Below, piece by piece: positions 19,619-28,447 of a DNA stretch of 47,943 nucleotides. Under the pieces are notes generated by a model. That model searched no databases. It saw nothing but the letters and a program-made list of their open reading frames with translations, and was not told the DNA's origin. Source of the DNA: Flavobacteriaceae bacterium (lineage in GTDB: Bacteria > Bacteroidota > Bacteroidia > Flavobacteriales > Flavobacteriaceae); the NCBI GenBank assembly GCA_013373385.1, contig JABXHX010000048.1, positions 1 through 47,943 on the forward strand, written 5' to 3'. Position numbers and translations under genes: made by a program. The stretch's first letter is position 1. The number at the start of each line of letters is the position of its first letter.

Positions 19619-20116
19619 ATGAAAGAAGAAATAAATAACCCCATACATTTAAGACCAAGATTTAGAATAGAGTTGCAAGAAAATCATCAAACTGTTATTC
19701 AAAAATTTAAAGAGGCTTTAGAGCACGAAAAGAGGTATCCTAGCAAATTTGTAGACGGACATATTGTGATTGATGTGCCTAAAGAAAAAGAGCATTTTTG
19801 GTCGCCTCAACTTAATTTAGAAGTTGAGAAAATAGATGAACAGAATTGCTTGTTAAAAGGGCTGTTTGGACCAAAACCGCAAGTTTGGACATTGTTTATG
19901 TTTGTACATTTTGCAGCAGCAATTGCGTTTATGGTATTTGCAACAATGCTCTATGTAAAATGGAGCCTAGACGAAAGTATTGTCTTTGCATTAATAATGA
20001 CCATTTTTTTGCCAATACTTTGGGTGGTTTTATATGTTTTTGGAAGAATAGGCAAAAGCACTGGGCATGCACAAATGGATGAGCTGCACAAAGTTATGGA
20101 ACGTATTTTAGAGTAA
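19619..20116 (+). CDS. Conserved two-helix membrane protein, unknown function
   Basis: The protein has 165 residues. A soluble N-terminal part of about 95 residues (HLRPRFRIELQENHQTVIQKFKE, then a DVPKEKEHFWSPQLNLEVE region) is followed by two membrane helices (about 97-118 and 122-143) and a short C-terminal helix (MDELHKVMERILE). The soluble part reads like a small alpha/beta ligand- or nucleic-acid-binding fold, but I cannot name a family. It begins 4 bases after the SIMPL gene stop, so is probably co-expressed with it. It converges on era with a 17-base gap. Confidence 0.7.
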   Translation: MKEEINNPIHLRPRFRIELQENHQTVIQKFKEALEHEKRYPSKFVDGHIVIDVPKEKEHFWSPQLNLEVEKIDEQNCLLKGLFGPKPQVWTLFMFVHFAAAIAFMVFATMLYVKWSLDESIVFALIMTIFLPILWVVLYVFGRIGKSTGHAQMDELHKVMERILE

Positions 20117-20133
20117 ATTACGAATTGTTTTTG

Positions 20134-21015
20134 CTATTCTTTATATCCAAAGCGTTTTAATTGTTTTTTATCATTCCGCCAGTTTTTGTTGATTTTTACA
20201 TGCAAATCTAAAAACACTTTTTTCTCGAAAAAAAACTCTAAGTCTTTTCTGGCTTCTGTGCCAACGCGTTTAATCGCAGTTCCTTTATGACCAATAATAA
20301 TTCCTTTTTGAGTGTCTCTTTCTACCATAATTACTGCACGAATTTTAATGATATGTTCTTGCTCAAAAAATTCTTCGGTTTCTACTTCTACCGAATACGG
20401 AATTTCTTTTTTGTAATGTAACAATATCTTTTCTCGTATTTTTTCGTTTACAAAAAAGCGTTCAGGTTTATCTGTTAATTGGTCTTTTGGGAAATAGGGT
20501 GGTGCTTCTGGAAGCATTTCTATAATCTTATAAAAGACATTTTTAACATTAAAGTTTTCTAGTGCAGAAATTATAAATACAGAAGCGTTGGGTACTTTTG
20601 CTTTCCAATAATCAAGTTTTTCTTGTACTTCTGCTTGCGAAGAAATATCAATTTTATTCAGTAATAAAATAACAGGAATATTAGAGTTGATAATCTTATT
20701 AAAAAAAGCTTCGTTTTTTAAAGCTGTTTCGCCAATTTCAACCATATAAATCAATACATCTGCATCTTCAAAAGCAGACTTTACAAAATCCATCATAGAT
20801 TCTTGTAATTGATATGCGGGTTTAATAATGCCAGGTGTGTCAGAAAAAATAACCTGATAGTCTTCGTCGTTTACTATTCCTAAAATTCTATGCCTAGTAG
20901 TTTGTGCTTTAGAGGTGATGATAGATAACTTTTCACCCACCAAGGCATTCATTAATGTCGATTTTCCTACATTAGGATTTCCAATAATATTTACAAAACC
21001 AGCTTTGTGTACCAT
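20134..21015 (-). CDS. era: GTPase Era
   Basis: This 293-residue protein has the standard length. The N-terminal GTPase domain shows the P-loop [10 protein letters not shown] (about 12-21), switch II DTPG (about 59-62) and NKID (about 121-124). The C-terminal KH domain contains IIGHKGTAIKRVGTEARKDLE (about 240-260). Era binds the 3' end of 16S rRNA and assists 30S maturation in the cytosol. All nucleotide-binding motifs are intact. A perfect -7 box ends only 5 bases before the start codon, implying an almost leaderless transcript. Confidence 0.97.
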   Translation of the reverse strand: MVHKAGFVNIIGNPNVGKSTLMNALVGEKLSIITSKAQTTRHRILGIVNDEDYQVIFSDTPGIIKPAYQLQESMMDFVKSAFEDADVLIYMVEIGETALKNEAFFNKIINSNIPVILLLNKIDISSQAEVQEKLDYWKAKVPNASVFIISALENFNVKNVFYKIIEMLPEAPPYFPKDQLTDKPERFFVNEKIREKILLHYKKEIPYSVEVETEEFFEQEHIIKIRAVIMVERDTQKGIIIGHKGTAIKRVGTEARKDLEFFFEKKVFLDLHVKINKNWRNDKKQLKRFGYKE

Positions 21016-21019
21016 GCAG

Positions 21020-21027
21020 CAAAGATA
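21020..21027 (-). promoter_or_regulatory. -7 promoter box of era
   Basis: The reverse strand reads TATCTTTG, matching TAnnTTTG exactly. The final G is at 21020 and the era ATG begins at 21015, so transcription would begin at or next to the start codon. Confidence 0.55.
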
Positions 21028-21114
21028 GGTTGTTTTTTTATTTTAATGAGTGTAAGAGGTAGGCTATTGTTAATGAGTTTGTTGTAAAGTATTTTAAAGA
21101 AAAATACTGTTTGG

Positions 21115-21147
21115 TTTGGAAAAAAGAAGAAAAAGGTTGTATATTTG
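21115..21147 (+). promoter_or_regulatory. Promoter of tRNA-fMet
   Basis: A -33 TTTG (21115-21118) and a -7 TATATTTG (21140-21147) are separated by 21 bases, close to the Bacteroidota housekeeping consensus. The mature tRNA starts 11 bases after the -7 box. Confidence 0.75.
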
Positions 21148-21157
21148 CAGTCCAAAT

Positions 21158-21230
<73 letters not shown>

Positions 21231-21238
21231 CAAAGAAG

Positions 21239-21267
21239 AAGCTTCACTTAATTGTGAGGCTTTTTTT
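21239..21267 (+). terminator. Intrinsic terminator after tRNA-fMet
   Basis: Arms AAGCTTCAC (21239-21247) and GTGAGGCTT (21254-21262) pair with one G-U, with loop TTAATT, followed by a T-run. It begins 8 bases after the tRNA. Confidence 0.85.
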
Positions 21268-21486
21268 ATGATTACTTCCCAAAAGTGTTTTAACGATTTG
21301 TATTATTTTAACAAACTTTTTTAAAATGCTGTTCAACGCTAAAAATAGCGTTTAGTACAAAATAATAAAATTGGTAATAACAATTGTTGTTTTTTGTGTT
21401 TTTAGGTATAAGTCCTTTACATAATAACATAAAATCAATTAAAAGATAATAACTAATTTTATGAAGGTTTTTAGTTATGAAAAGAA

Positions 21487-22479
21487 TTACTTTATAAAAG
21501 CATCATAATTTTCAATTGAACAGATAATTAATTTGACAGCTTCTACATAAAAATCTTGATTGATGTTGTTAAAAGTATCTGTGTGTTTATGATAGTCTTT
21601 ATGATCTTCTACACCAAAATAAATAAATGGAATTTTCTTTTTATGAAAAATTCTATGGTCAGAAGAAAAAGTCCAATCGTCTTTTGTTTTATCATTTGGA
21701 TTATCATGCCCAAACAATAAGTTAATTTTTGAATCTATTTTTGTAAGAGGTTCCTTTAACTGTGGATAATGGTACAATCCGCAAGCATATAACTCTTTAT
21801 TGTCATTGTGAGCAATCATATCCATATTTATATTTAAGACAACATTTTTTATGTCTAACGGAAAATTGTCTACCAAATAACTCGCACCTAAAGAGCCAAT
21901 TTCTTCAGCATCTACAGCTGCAATAATTAAAGTATGCGTTGGTTTTTTGTCTTTAAAATAAGCAGCAATTTCAACAAGTGCTGCTGTACCAGAAGCATCA
22001 TCATCGGCTCCGTTATATATCTTTCCGTTACGAATCCCTAAGTGATCTAAATGACCAGTAATAACAATGGTCTTATCTGTTTTTCCAGGTATTTTTGCAA
22101 TTACATTTCCGCCAACAACTGTTGTGTCTGGTACGTTTGTAGCATCTCTTTTTTTACCTTTTACAGGAAACATACGTTGTCTTCTTTTTCCTTTAAAGGT
22201 ATATGGAAACTTTTGTATATACCCATCATCTAATACTGTTGCCAATTGCAATCGCTTAAACTGATTAGCAATAAATTGCTGCGCTTTATAGTTGCCAGCT
22301 TTAGAAAAGCCTCTTCCTTCTAGAGAATCACTAGCTAAAATTTCAATGTTTTGTAATAACCTAGTGTTGTCAATTTTGATACTATTTGTAGTAATTTTTG
22401 TTTTTTCAGAAGTTTTGTTGTCTTTACATCCCATCATAAGGAGATAACACAAAACGATTATTGGTACTTTGAATTTCAT
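21487..22479 (-). CDS. M28 family metallopeptidase, lipoprotein
   Basis: The protein has 330 residues. A lipoprotein signal ends LLMMGCKD, with Cys18 as lipid site. The M28 aminopeptidase domain shows the co-catalytic zinc motifs GHLDHLG, NGADDDASG, DAEEIGSLG, NINMDMIA and a late DHRIFHKKKIPFI. ASDSLEGRGFSKAGN near the front is common to this secreted subgroup. It would hydrolyse N-terminal residues of peptides at the cell envelope. A paralogue lies at 38015. The gene is divergent from the PorP/SprF gene and separated from tRNA-fMet by about 220 bases in which I recognise nothing. Confidence 0.92.
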   Translation of the reverse strand: MKFKVPIIVLCYLLMMGCKDNKTSEKTKITTNSIKIDNTRLLQNIEILASDSLEGRGFSKAGNYKAQQFIANQFKRLQLATVLDDGYIQKFPYTFKGKRRQRMFPVKGKKRDATNVPDTTVVGGNVIAKIPGKTDKTIVITGHLDHLGIRNGKIYNGADDDASGTAALVEIAAYFKDKKPTHTLIIAAVDAEEIGSLGASYLVDNFPLDIKNVVLNINMDMIAHNDNKELYACGLYHYPQLKEPLTKIDSKINLLFGHDNPNDKTKDDWTFSSDHRIFHKKKIPFIYFGVEDHKDYHKHTDTFNNINQDFYVEAVKLIICSIENYDAFIK

Positions 22480-22650
22480 TCTTGCAATAGTTTAAGATTG
22501 ATTGTTAGTTACAAGATACAGTTAATTTCTGCCAAAGAATGTTAATTTTTAAAAAAGGATACAGCAACGGTAAATATTTTTTTGATAGGTGTTGAGTTGT
22601 AATTGATTATATCTATATTTGGTAGCCTAAAAATCATAAAAATTAATCTT

Positions 22651-23616
22651 TTGCAAAGACTGCTTATCGCTTTTTTAATTGTATTGAATTATTGGGCTGT
22701 TTCAGCTCAAGAAACATTTCCTATCTACTCAGATTATTTATCTGACAATGTGTATTTAATTCATCCTGCTGCAGCAGGCGTTGGTACTTGTGGTAAGGTT
22801 CGATTAACTGGTAGAAAGCAATGGATTGGTGTGCCAGATGCACCTGAATTACAGACCTTGAGTTTTCACAGTAAGTTTACTGATAAAGCTGCGCTAGGTT
22901 TTGTGTTGTTTAATGATAAAAATGGTTACCATTCTCAAAAGGGATTGCAAGCAACTTACGCATATCACGTTGAATTAGGAGATGGTAGAATCTTTGAACA
23001 ACTCTCTTTTGGACTTTCTGCTACTGCGGTACATAACCAGTCTGATCAAAGAACTTTTTTTGGAGATAGAGCAGTGCAACAATTAATAGAAAGTACAGGC
23101 TACTTTAATGCAGATGTAGGTGTTGCTTATCACAGAGGTGGATTTTCATCATACTTTACAGTAAAAAACATACTACTTTCTGCAAAAAATAATTTAAACA
23201 ATAGCTTAGAGCCTTTAAATTTGAGAAACTATATTCTTAATACAGGGTATTATTTTAGTTATAAAAATAAAATTGAATTTGAGCCATCTATTATGGTACA
23301 ATACAGAGAGGCTACTGGCGATCTGATATCAGATATCAATTTTAAAACCTACAAAAACTTAAAAAAGGCGCAACTATGGGCAACACTATCTTATAGAAGG
23401 ACCTTTGATAAAAGTGCCACAGAAAATTTGCAATACCTAACACCAATTGTAGGAGTAAACTATCAACGATTTATGGTTTCTTATACCTATACCAAACAAC
23501 TAGGAAATATTGTTTTTGCTGATGCCAATTACCATCAGCTTACATTGGGCGTCAATATTTTCTGTAAAGAGCGAAGAGCTACAGCTTGTCCAAATATTAA
23601 TGGATCACTTTTTTAG
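22651..23616 (+). CDS. PorP/SprF family outer-membrane protein
   Basis: No ATG fits the 5' end. The TTG at 22651 (MQRLLIAFLIVLNYWAVSAQ) gives a compact signal peptide and 321 residues; a TTG at 22603 would add 16 residues. The mature protein starts DYLSDNVYLIHPAAAGVGTCGKVRLTGR, the PorP/SprF hallmark (YxxNxxxLNPAxAG and RxQW, here GRKQWIGV), then a beta-barrel ending TLGVNIFCK. PorP/SprF proteins work with the type IX secretion system, usually as partners or anchors of secreted surface proteins. No adhesin gene adjoins it here. It converges on murI with a 4-base gap. Confidence 0.88.
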   Translation: MQRLLIAFLIVLNYWAVSAQETFPIYSDYLSDNVYLIHPAAAGVGTCGKVRLTGRKQWIGVPDAPELQTLSFHSKFTDKAALGFVLFNDKNGYHSQKGLQATYAYHVELGDGRIFEQLSFGLSATAVHNQSDQRTFFGDRAVQQLIESTGYFNADVGVAYHRGGFSSYFTVKNILLSAKNNLNNSLEPLNLRNYILNTGYYFSYKNKIEFEPSIMVQYREATGDLISDINFKTYKNLKKAQLWATLSYRRTFDKSATENLQYLTPIVGVNYQRFMVSYTYTKQLGNIVFADANYHQLTLGVNIFCKERRATACPNINGSLF

Positions 23617-23620
23617 GTTT

Positions 23621-24415
23621 TTAAAAATCTAACTTTTTTACGCTTAGATTTGGATTGTTGCCGAGTACACTTTTTAATATACTTGTGTTGGTATTTGAAT
23701 AAAAAATAGTTGTTGGAATGCTATTTTTTGAATTGAGTAAATTGTTTATTTCTAGTATTTTTTTTGTTTGTTTAGCCACAGCTTGCCCTGAGTCTATGAT
23801 GAAAATCTTATTGCCAACTATTTTTTTGATTTGCGGCACTAAATATGGATAGTGAGAACAACCTAATACTAAATAATCTATGTTCTGTTGTAGTAATTTA
23901 GAAAGGTATTTCTCTAACAAGTCAGTCATTTCTTTAGAGACTATTTTACCACTTTCAATAAGTTCTACCAAACCCTCGCCAACTTGTTCAATAAGCTCTA
24001 CTGAATTATCTATAGTGTGAGAGGTTGTGCTAAAAAGGCTGCTATTTAAAGTCCCTTTGGTGGCAAGTATTCCTACCTTTTTGGTTTTTGTATGTAAGGA
24101 TGCAGGTTTTATTGCGGGTTCTATTCCTATAAACGGAACAGGGTAGTTCGCTCTTAAATATTTAATAGCATTTGTAGTAGCTGTATTACAGGCAACAACG
24201 ATTAGCTTACAATTTTTATTGAGTAAAAGTTCAGTATTTTTTATACAAAGTTCAATAATTTCTTCTACCGATTTTTCACCATACGGAGCATTGGCACTAT
24301 CCGCTAAGTAAATGGTATGTTCATTAGGTAATAATTGGTATACTTCTTTCCAGATAGAAGTGCCGCCAATACCAGAATCAAAGAATCCAATAGGATTATT
24401 TTGTGTGCTATTCAT
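23621..24415 (-). CDS. murI: Glutamate racemase
   Basis: The 264-residue protein converts L- to D-glutamate for peptidoglycan in the cytosol. The catalytic cysteine pair is intact: C76 in VVACNTATT and C186 in LGCSHYPYL. The substrate-site motif is IGFFDSGIGG (residues 9-18), and the Y-G pair of NAPYGEKS follows. It is the last gene of the reverse-strand envelope block, but a strong terminator hairpin sits just upstream, so it likely has its own promoter or is attenuated. Confidence 0.97.
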   Translation of the reverse strand: MNSTQNNPIGFFDSGIGGTSIWKEVYQLLPNEHTIYLADSANAPYGEKSVEEIIELCIKNTELLLNKNCKLIVVACNTATTNAIKYLRANYPVPFIGIEPAIKPASLHTKTKKVGILATKGTLNSSLFSTTSHTIDNSVELIEQVGEGLVELIESGKIVSKEMTDLLEKYLSKLLQQNIDYLVLGCSHYPYLVPQIKKIVGNKIFIIDSGQAVAKQTKKILEINNLLNSKNSIPTTIFYSNTNTSILKSVLGNNPNLSVKKLDF

Positions 24416-24430
24416 TACTTGTAAAAATAA

Positions 24431-24460
24431 AAAAACCTACTTTTAAAAGTAGGTTTTTTT
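24431..24460 (-). terminator. Intrinsic terminator between ompH and murI
   Basis: Arms AAAAACCTACTT and AAGTAGGTTTTT surround loop TTAA, followed on the reverse strand by TTATTTTT. It lies 17 bases downstream of the ompH stop and 16 bases upstream of the murI start. Confidence 0.8.
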
Positions 24461-24476
24461 ATGCTGTATTTAGAAT

Positions 24477-24983
24477 TTATTTTTTCAATCCTAGTTTTTT
24501 CATTACATCGTCAGTAATGTCATTTCCTTTTTCGTAAACTACTAAGTTTGCAATGTTTAGTACATAAACAATTCCTTTTTCAGCGGCTACATCTTTAGTT
24601 GCTTTAAGAATTTTTTCATAAACAGGCTTTTCTAACTCAGCCTTTTTTTGATACAAAACTTCATTTAATGTAGGTTCAAAGTTTTGTAATTTTTGCTGTA
24701 ATGTTTGTATTTCTTTACCTCTTTTTTCGTTGGTCTCTTTTGTTTGAGATTTAGCTTCAGCTTTGTATTTATTAAGCTTGTCTTGGTACTCTTGCAATAG
24801 CTTTTTTCCTTCTGCTTGCCAAGTTTTTTGTATTTTTTCTAAATCACCAGGAATCTTTTTTGTTTCTGGCATCTCCAAAAATATTTTTCTTACATCAACA
24901 TGTCCTGTTTTTTGTGCATTTGCAACACCAACTACACCAAAAACACATACAGCAATTAACAGTAACTTTTTAAATTGTTTCAT
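24477..24983 (-). CDS. OmpH/Skp family periplasmic chaperone
   Basis: The protein has 168 residues. A signal peptide (MKQFKKLLLIAVCVFGVVGVANA) is followed by the start GHVDVRKIFLEMPE. A long charged helix pair (about 50-115) forms the tentacle-like coiled coil, and a return strand IVYVLNIANLVVY closes the body. Skp-type trimers hold unfolded outer-membrane proteins in the periplasm on their way to BamA. It follows a second ompH-like gene (29-base gap) and bamA, the classical arrangement. Confidence 0.93.
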   Translation of the reverse strand: MKQFKKLLLIAVCVFGVVGVANAQKTGHVDVRKIFLEMPETKKIPGDLEKIQKTWQAEGKKLLQEYQDKLNKYKAEAKSQTKETNEKRGKEIQTLQQKLQNFEPTLNEVLYQKKAELEKPVYEKILKATKDVAAEKGIVYVLNIANLVVYEKGNDITDDVMKKLGLKK

Positions 24984-25012
24984 TTCTCCTTGTTTTAATT
25001 TAATTTATTTTC

Positions 25013-25870
25013 TTATTTGTTATCGTTCTTTTTTTTCTTTTTAGCGGCAGCTTTTTTTCTTGCAGCATCCTTTTTTTCTTTTAATAGTTTTCTTTTAGCT
25101 GCTATTTGTTTTAATTTTTCTTCTCTCTTTTTTTGTATTTCTTTTTTTCTGTCTGCAATTTTTTGCTTTTTAACTTTGCTGATAGAGTCTATTTTTTGTT
25201 GTGTCTCTATTTTTTTTGTTAGTTTTTGCGCTTCTACTTTCTTTTTCTGTGCTACCTTTTTTTGTGTATTCTTTTTTTTAAGATTACTTGTTTTATTTTT
25301 AGCAGCATTATTGGTTGTTGTTTTGGTATTATTCTTTTTCTGTTGAATTTTTCTACCCTTAACAATACTGTTTAAAACGAGCTCGCTAATATCGTGTTTT
25401 TTATTTGAAAATAGCATTACTAAATCGCTAGATTTATCAAAAACAAAGTCATATCTTTTTTTTCTAGCAATTTCTTGCACAGAATTATAGACCATATCTT
25501 GTATGGGTTTTACAAGTCTTTTTCTGTACAAGAACATATCGCCATTTGGTCCAAAATACAATGATTCTAGTCTAGCTAATTCTTGCTGCTTTATTGTAAT
25601 GTCATCTTCTTTTTCTTCAATTAAATCTTTTGTTAAAATAGCTTTTTCGTTTGCTAAATCTGTTTTAAGAGTTTCAATGTGTCTTTCTAACTTTTTTAAG
25701 TTGGCTTTCCACTTAACAACTTTTGCTGTAAGATTATTTTCTGCTTCTTGATATTCTGGTACATTCTGCAAAATATAATCCATATCTATATAAGCTATGT
25801 TTTGACCTCTTTGTGCAAGGTTAACTTGTATACTGCTTAAAAGAATAAATACTATAAATACTTTTTTCAT
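25013..25870 (-). CDS. OmpH/Skp-like protein with long basic tail
   Basis: The frame opens at 25906; ATG 25870 (MKKVFIVFILLSSIQVNLAQ) gives a signal peptide and 285 residues. Residues 22-165 are a normal OmpH/Skp body (NIAYIDMDYILQNVPEYQEA ... coiled helices ... YDFVFDKSSDLVMLFSNKK). Residues 170-285 form an extra tail made mostly of Lys, Arg, Gln and Ala (e.g. RKKAAAKKKKKNDNK), predicted to be helical or disordered and extremely basic. The tail could bind LPS, peptidoglycan or membrane acidic groups; that is inference. It lies between bamA and the canonical ompH. Confidence 0.88.
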   Translation of the reverse strand: MKKVFIVFILLSSIQVNLAQRGQNIAYIDMDYILQNVPEYQEAENNLTAKVVKWKANLKKLERHIETLKTDLANEKAILTKDLIEEKEDDITIKQQELARLESLYFGPNGDMFLYRKRLVKPIQDMVYNSVQEIARKKRYDFVFDKSSDLVMLFSNKKHDISELVLNSIVKGRKIQQKKNNTKTTTNNAAKNKTSNLKKKNTQKKVAQKKKVEAQKLTKKIETQQKIDSISKVKKQKIADRKKEIQKKREEKLKQIAAKRKLLKEKKDAARKKAAAKKKKKNDNK

Positions 25871-25930
25871 CTGTATTGTTTTTTGAAAAAACCATGCCAA
25901 AAACAACTACAAAGTATTGTGTGTTGCTTT

Positions 25931-28447
25931 TTAGAATTGTCTTCCTATAATAAAATGTGTTTGCCAACCAGATTTTGGAGCATTTGGTGCACCGTTGTAT
26001 ATTGGCAATGAATCAAACCCATGAGCAAAATCAATACCCAACAGACCAAATGCTGGCATAAATATACGAACTCCTAATCCGGCAGACCTTTTTAACTGAA
26101 ACGGATTATAATTGCTAAAATTGTCATAAGAATTTCCTGCCTCTAAAAAACCTAGTGCATAAATAGATGCAGTTGGCTTATCTGTAATTGAGTAACGTAG
26201 CTCTAGTTGAAACTTATTATAAATTGTACCTCCTTCTAAAGAAGATAGTCTGTTGTTTTCATATCCTCTTAACCCAATGGTTTCTCTACCGTCTAACTGA
26301 TAGGCAGCTAAGCCATCACCTCCAACAAAATATCTTTCAAAAGGAGTAGAACCAACTTTACTGTTGTAGTGCCCTAACAAACCACCTTCTACATTAGTCA
26401 TTAACACTAATTTAGGAGTAAAAGCTGTATACCATTTACCTTTTAGGCTTAGTTTGTAATACTCCATCCACTTGTATTTTTCTGCTAAGCTAAGATTAGA
26501 GTAATCTTTATTGTTAACTAAAGAATACGGGAAAGTAAACTTAGCACCAACGCTAAATTCTGAACCATAGGTTGGGAATATTAATGATGGTCCAGCTGAG
26601 CTTCTACTTAAATTAATATTATATGCTAAGTTATTTAATGTTGCATTAGATAGCACTTCTGTACCAACTCTAAAGCCATAATCGTTCAATTTAAAGTTTT
26701 GGTAGCTAATGGTTTGTGATAATTGAAAATAATCATCTGGCCATTGTAAACGCTTCCCTAAGCCGACAGAAGCACCAATAATACTCAAGCTTTTACTTTT
26801 ATCTACTTGACCTGTTGTAAAATCGAATTGATATTGGTTAGAATTGTAAATAGAGAATGAGAATGATTGCGGTTTTTTACCTCCTAACCAAGGTTCTGTA
26901 AACGAAAAACTATAGGTGCTGTAAGATCTACTTGCTTGTAAACGCAAAGATAGTTTTTGACCATCTCCAGTAGGAATTGGCTTGTAAGCCTCTTTTTTAA
27001 AGATGTTTCTAATGGCAAAATTATTAAAAGATAACCCTAAAGTTCCTATAAATGCTCCACCGCCATAACCCCCTTGCAGTTCAATTTGGCTACCTCCTTT
27101 TTCTACGACTGTAAAATCTACATCGGCAGTTTTATTTTGCCAATCTGGTTTTATTTGTGGAGTAACATTATTGTCAAAGAATCCTAATTGACCAATCTCT
27201 CTAATAGAACGGATTAATCTTGCTCGACTAAATAAATCACCTGGTTTTACTCTTAACTCTCTATAAACAACATGGTCATTGGTTCTTTCGTTACCAATTA
27301 CGGTTACTTTTTTAATGGTTGCTTGCTCGTCTTCACGAATTCTAATTTCTACTGTAATAGAATCGTTTACAACTTTTGTTTCTACCGCATTTACAGTTGC
27401 AAATAAATAACCACTATTATGGTAGAGGGTTTGGATATCGTCAGATGTTGGTGTGTTGTCTCCTTTTACTCGTTCTTCTAAAACGGTACCGTTGTATACA
27501 TCTCCTTTTTCAATTTTTAGTAAGGTTTGTAGTTGTTGGTCTGTGTAGCTTTTGTTTCCAACAAAAAGAATATCGCTGAAATAGTACTGTTTCCCTTCTT
27601 CAACTTCTATTTCTAAACTTATCGTATTGTCATCATTCCAAATTAAACTATCTTTTATGATACGAGCATCTCTAAATCCTTGCCTGCTGTATTTTTCAAT
27701 GATACTTTTTAAGTCTTCGTCGTATTTTTCTTCAATGTATTTAGAAGATTTCCAGAACCTACCAAAAAATTTTCTTTTGGTATTTTTCATAGCTTTTCTA
27801 AGTTTTCTGTCAGAAAAAGCTTTGTTACCAGTAAAACGAATGTCTTTTATTTTAATTCTACTTCCTTTATCAATATGAACTGACATGTTTACAACATTGA
27901 TGTTAGAAGTGTCTTTTGCGGTGTTTATAGCTACTTTGGTTTTTAGGTACCCTTTGTCTGTAAATTTCTTTTTGTAATAATTTTTGGTGGTTACAAGTAG
28001 GTTGTCTGTAACCATTGTGCCTTCTTTTAACTCTGCTTCTTTTTTTAGTTCTTTTGCTTTTCCTTTTCTAACTCCGGTTATAGTAACTTCATTTAGTTTC
28101 GGTAGTTCTACCACGTCAAACTGTAGGTATACAGTATTGCCATCTATTTTAGCTAAATAAACATCTACATTGCTAAATTGTTTACTATCGTATAATTTTT
28201 TAATTGCACTAGTAAGCTTGTCTCCAGGTAATTTTATAGGTTGCCCGTTTCTAAGGCCAGTAAATATTTTTACAGTTTCCTCGCTAAACTTTTTTAATCC
28301 AGTAACAGAGAATCCTCCAAGTATGTATTCTTTTCCATTTACGTATGAGGTAGTTGTGTTAATGGTGTCTTTAGTAACGGTTTGAGCATTAACATTAATT
28401 GTTAAAAGACTTGCTAAAAAAAGTACTACAATAGTATATTTACTCAT
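25931..28447 (-). CDS. bamA: Outer-membrane protein assembly factor BamA
   Basis: The frame opens at 28507 inside uppS. ATG 28447 (MSKYTIVVLFLASLLTINVNAQ) gives a proper signal peptide and 838 residues. The N-terminal half holds serial POTRA domains (repeats such as GKAKELKKEAELKEGTMV and YFSDILFVGNKSYTDQQLQTLL; at least four are discernible up to about residue 440). The C-terminal Omp85 barrel follows, with GGYGGGAFIGTLGLSFNNFA, an RSAGLGVRIFMPAFGLLGID region and the end HFIIGRQF. BamA inserts beta-barrels into the outer membrane. It overlaps uppS by 8 bases, so translation is coupled. Confidence 0.95.
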   Translation of the reverse strand: MSKYTIVVLFLASLLTINVNAQTVTKDTINTTTSYVNGKEYILGGFSVTGLKKFSEETVKIFTGLRNGQPIKLPGDKLTSAIKKLYDSKQFSNVDVYLAKIDGNTVYLQFDVVELPKLNEVTITGVRKGKAKELKKEAELKEGTMVTDNLLVTTKNYYKKKFTDKGYLKTKVAINTAKDTSNINVVNMSVHIDKGSRIKIKDIRFTGNKAFSDRKLRKAMKNTKRKFFGRFWKSSKYIEEKYDEDLKSIIEKYSRQGFRDARIIKDSLIWNDDNTISLEIEVEEGKQYYFSDILFVGNKSYTDQQLQTLLKIEKGDVYNGTVLEERVKGDNTPTSDDIQTLYHNSGYLFATVNAVETKVVNDSITVEIRIREDEQATIKKVTVIGNERTNDHVVYRELRVKPGDLFSRARLIRSIREIGQLGFFDNNVTPQIKPDWQNKTADVDFTVVEKGGSQIELQGGYGGGAFIGTLGLSFNNFAIRNIFKKEAYKPIPTGDGQKLSLRLQASRSYSTYSFSFTEPWLGGKKPQSFSFSIYNSNQYQFDFTTGQVDKSKSLSIIGASVGLGKRLQWPDDYFQLSQTISYQNFKLNDYGFRVGTEVLSNATLNNLAYNINLSRSSAGPSLIFPTYGSEFSVGAKFTFPYSLVNNKDYSNLSLAEKYKWMEYYKLSLKGKWYTAFTPKLVLMTNVEGGLLGHYNSKVGSTPFERYFVGGDGLAAYQLDGRETIGLRGYENNRLSSLEGGTIYNKFQLELRYSITDKPTASIYALGFLEAGNSYDNFSNYNPFQLKRSAGLGVRIFMPAFGLLGIDFAHGFDSLPIYNGAPNAPKSGWQTHFIIGRQF

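Noticed and set aside
25017..25346. + strand 109-residue Phe-rich ORF
   Set aside because: It is the complement of the Lys-rich tail of the OmpH-like protein (AAA/AAG codons read as TTT/CTT). Its composition is fully explained by the real gene.
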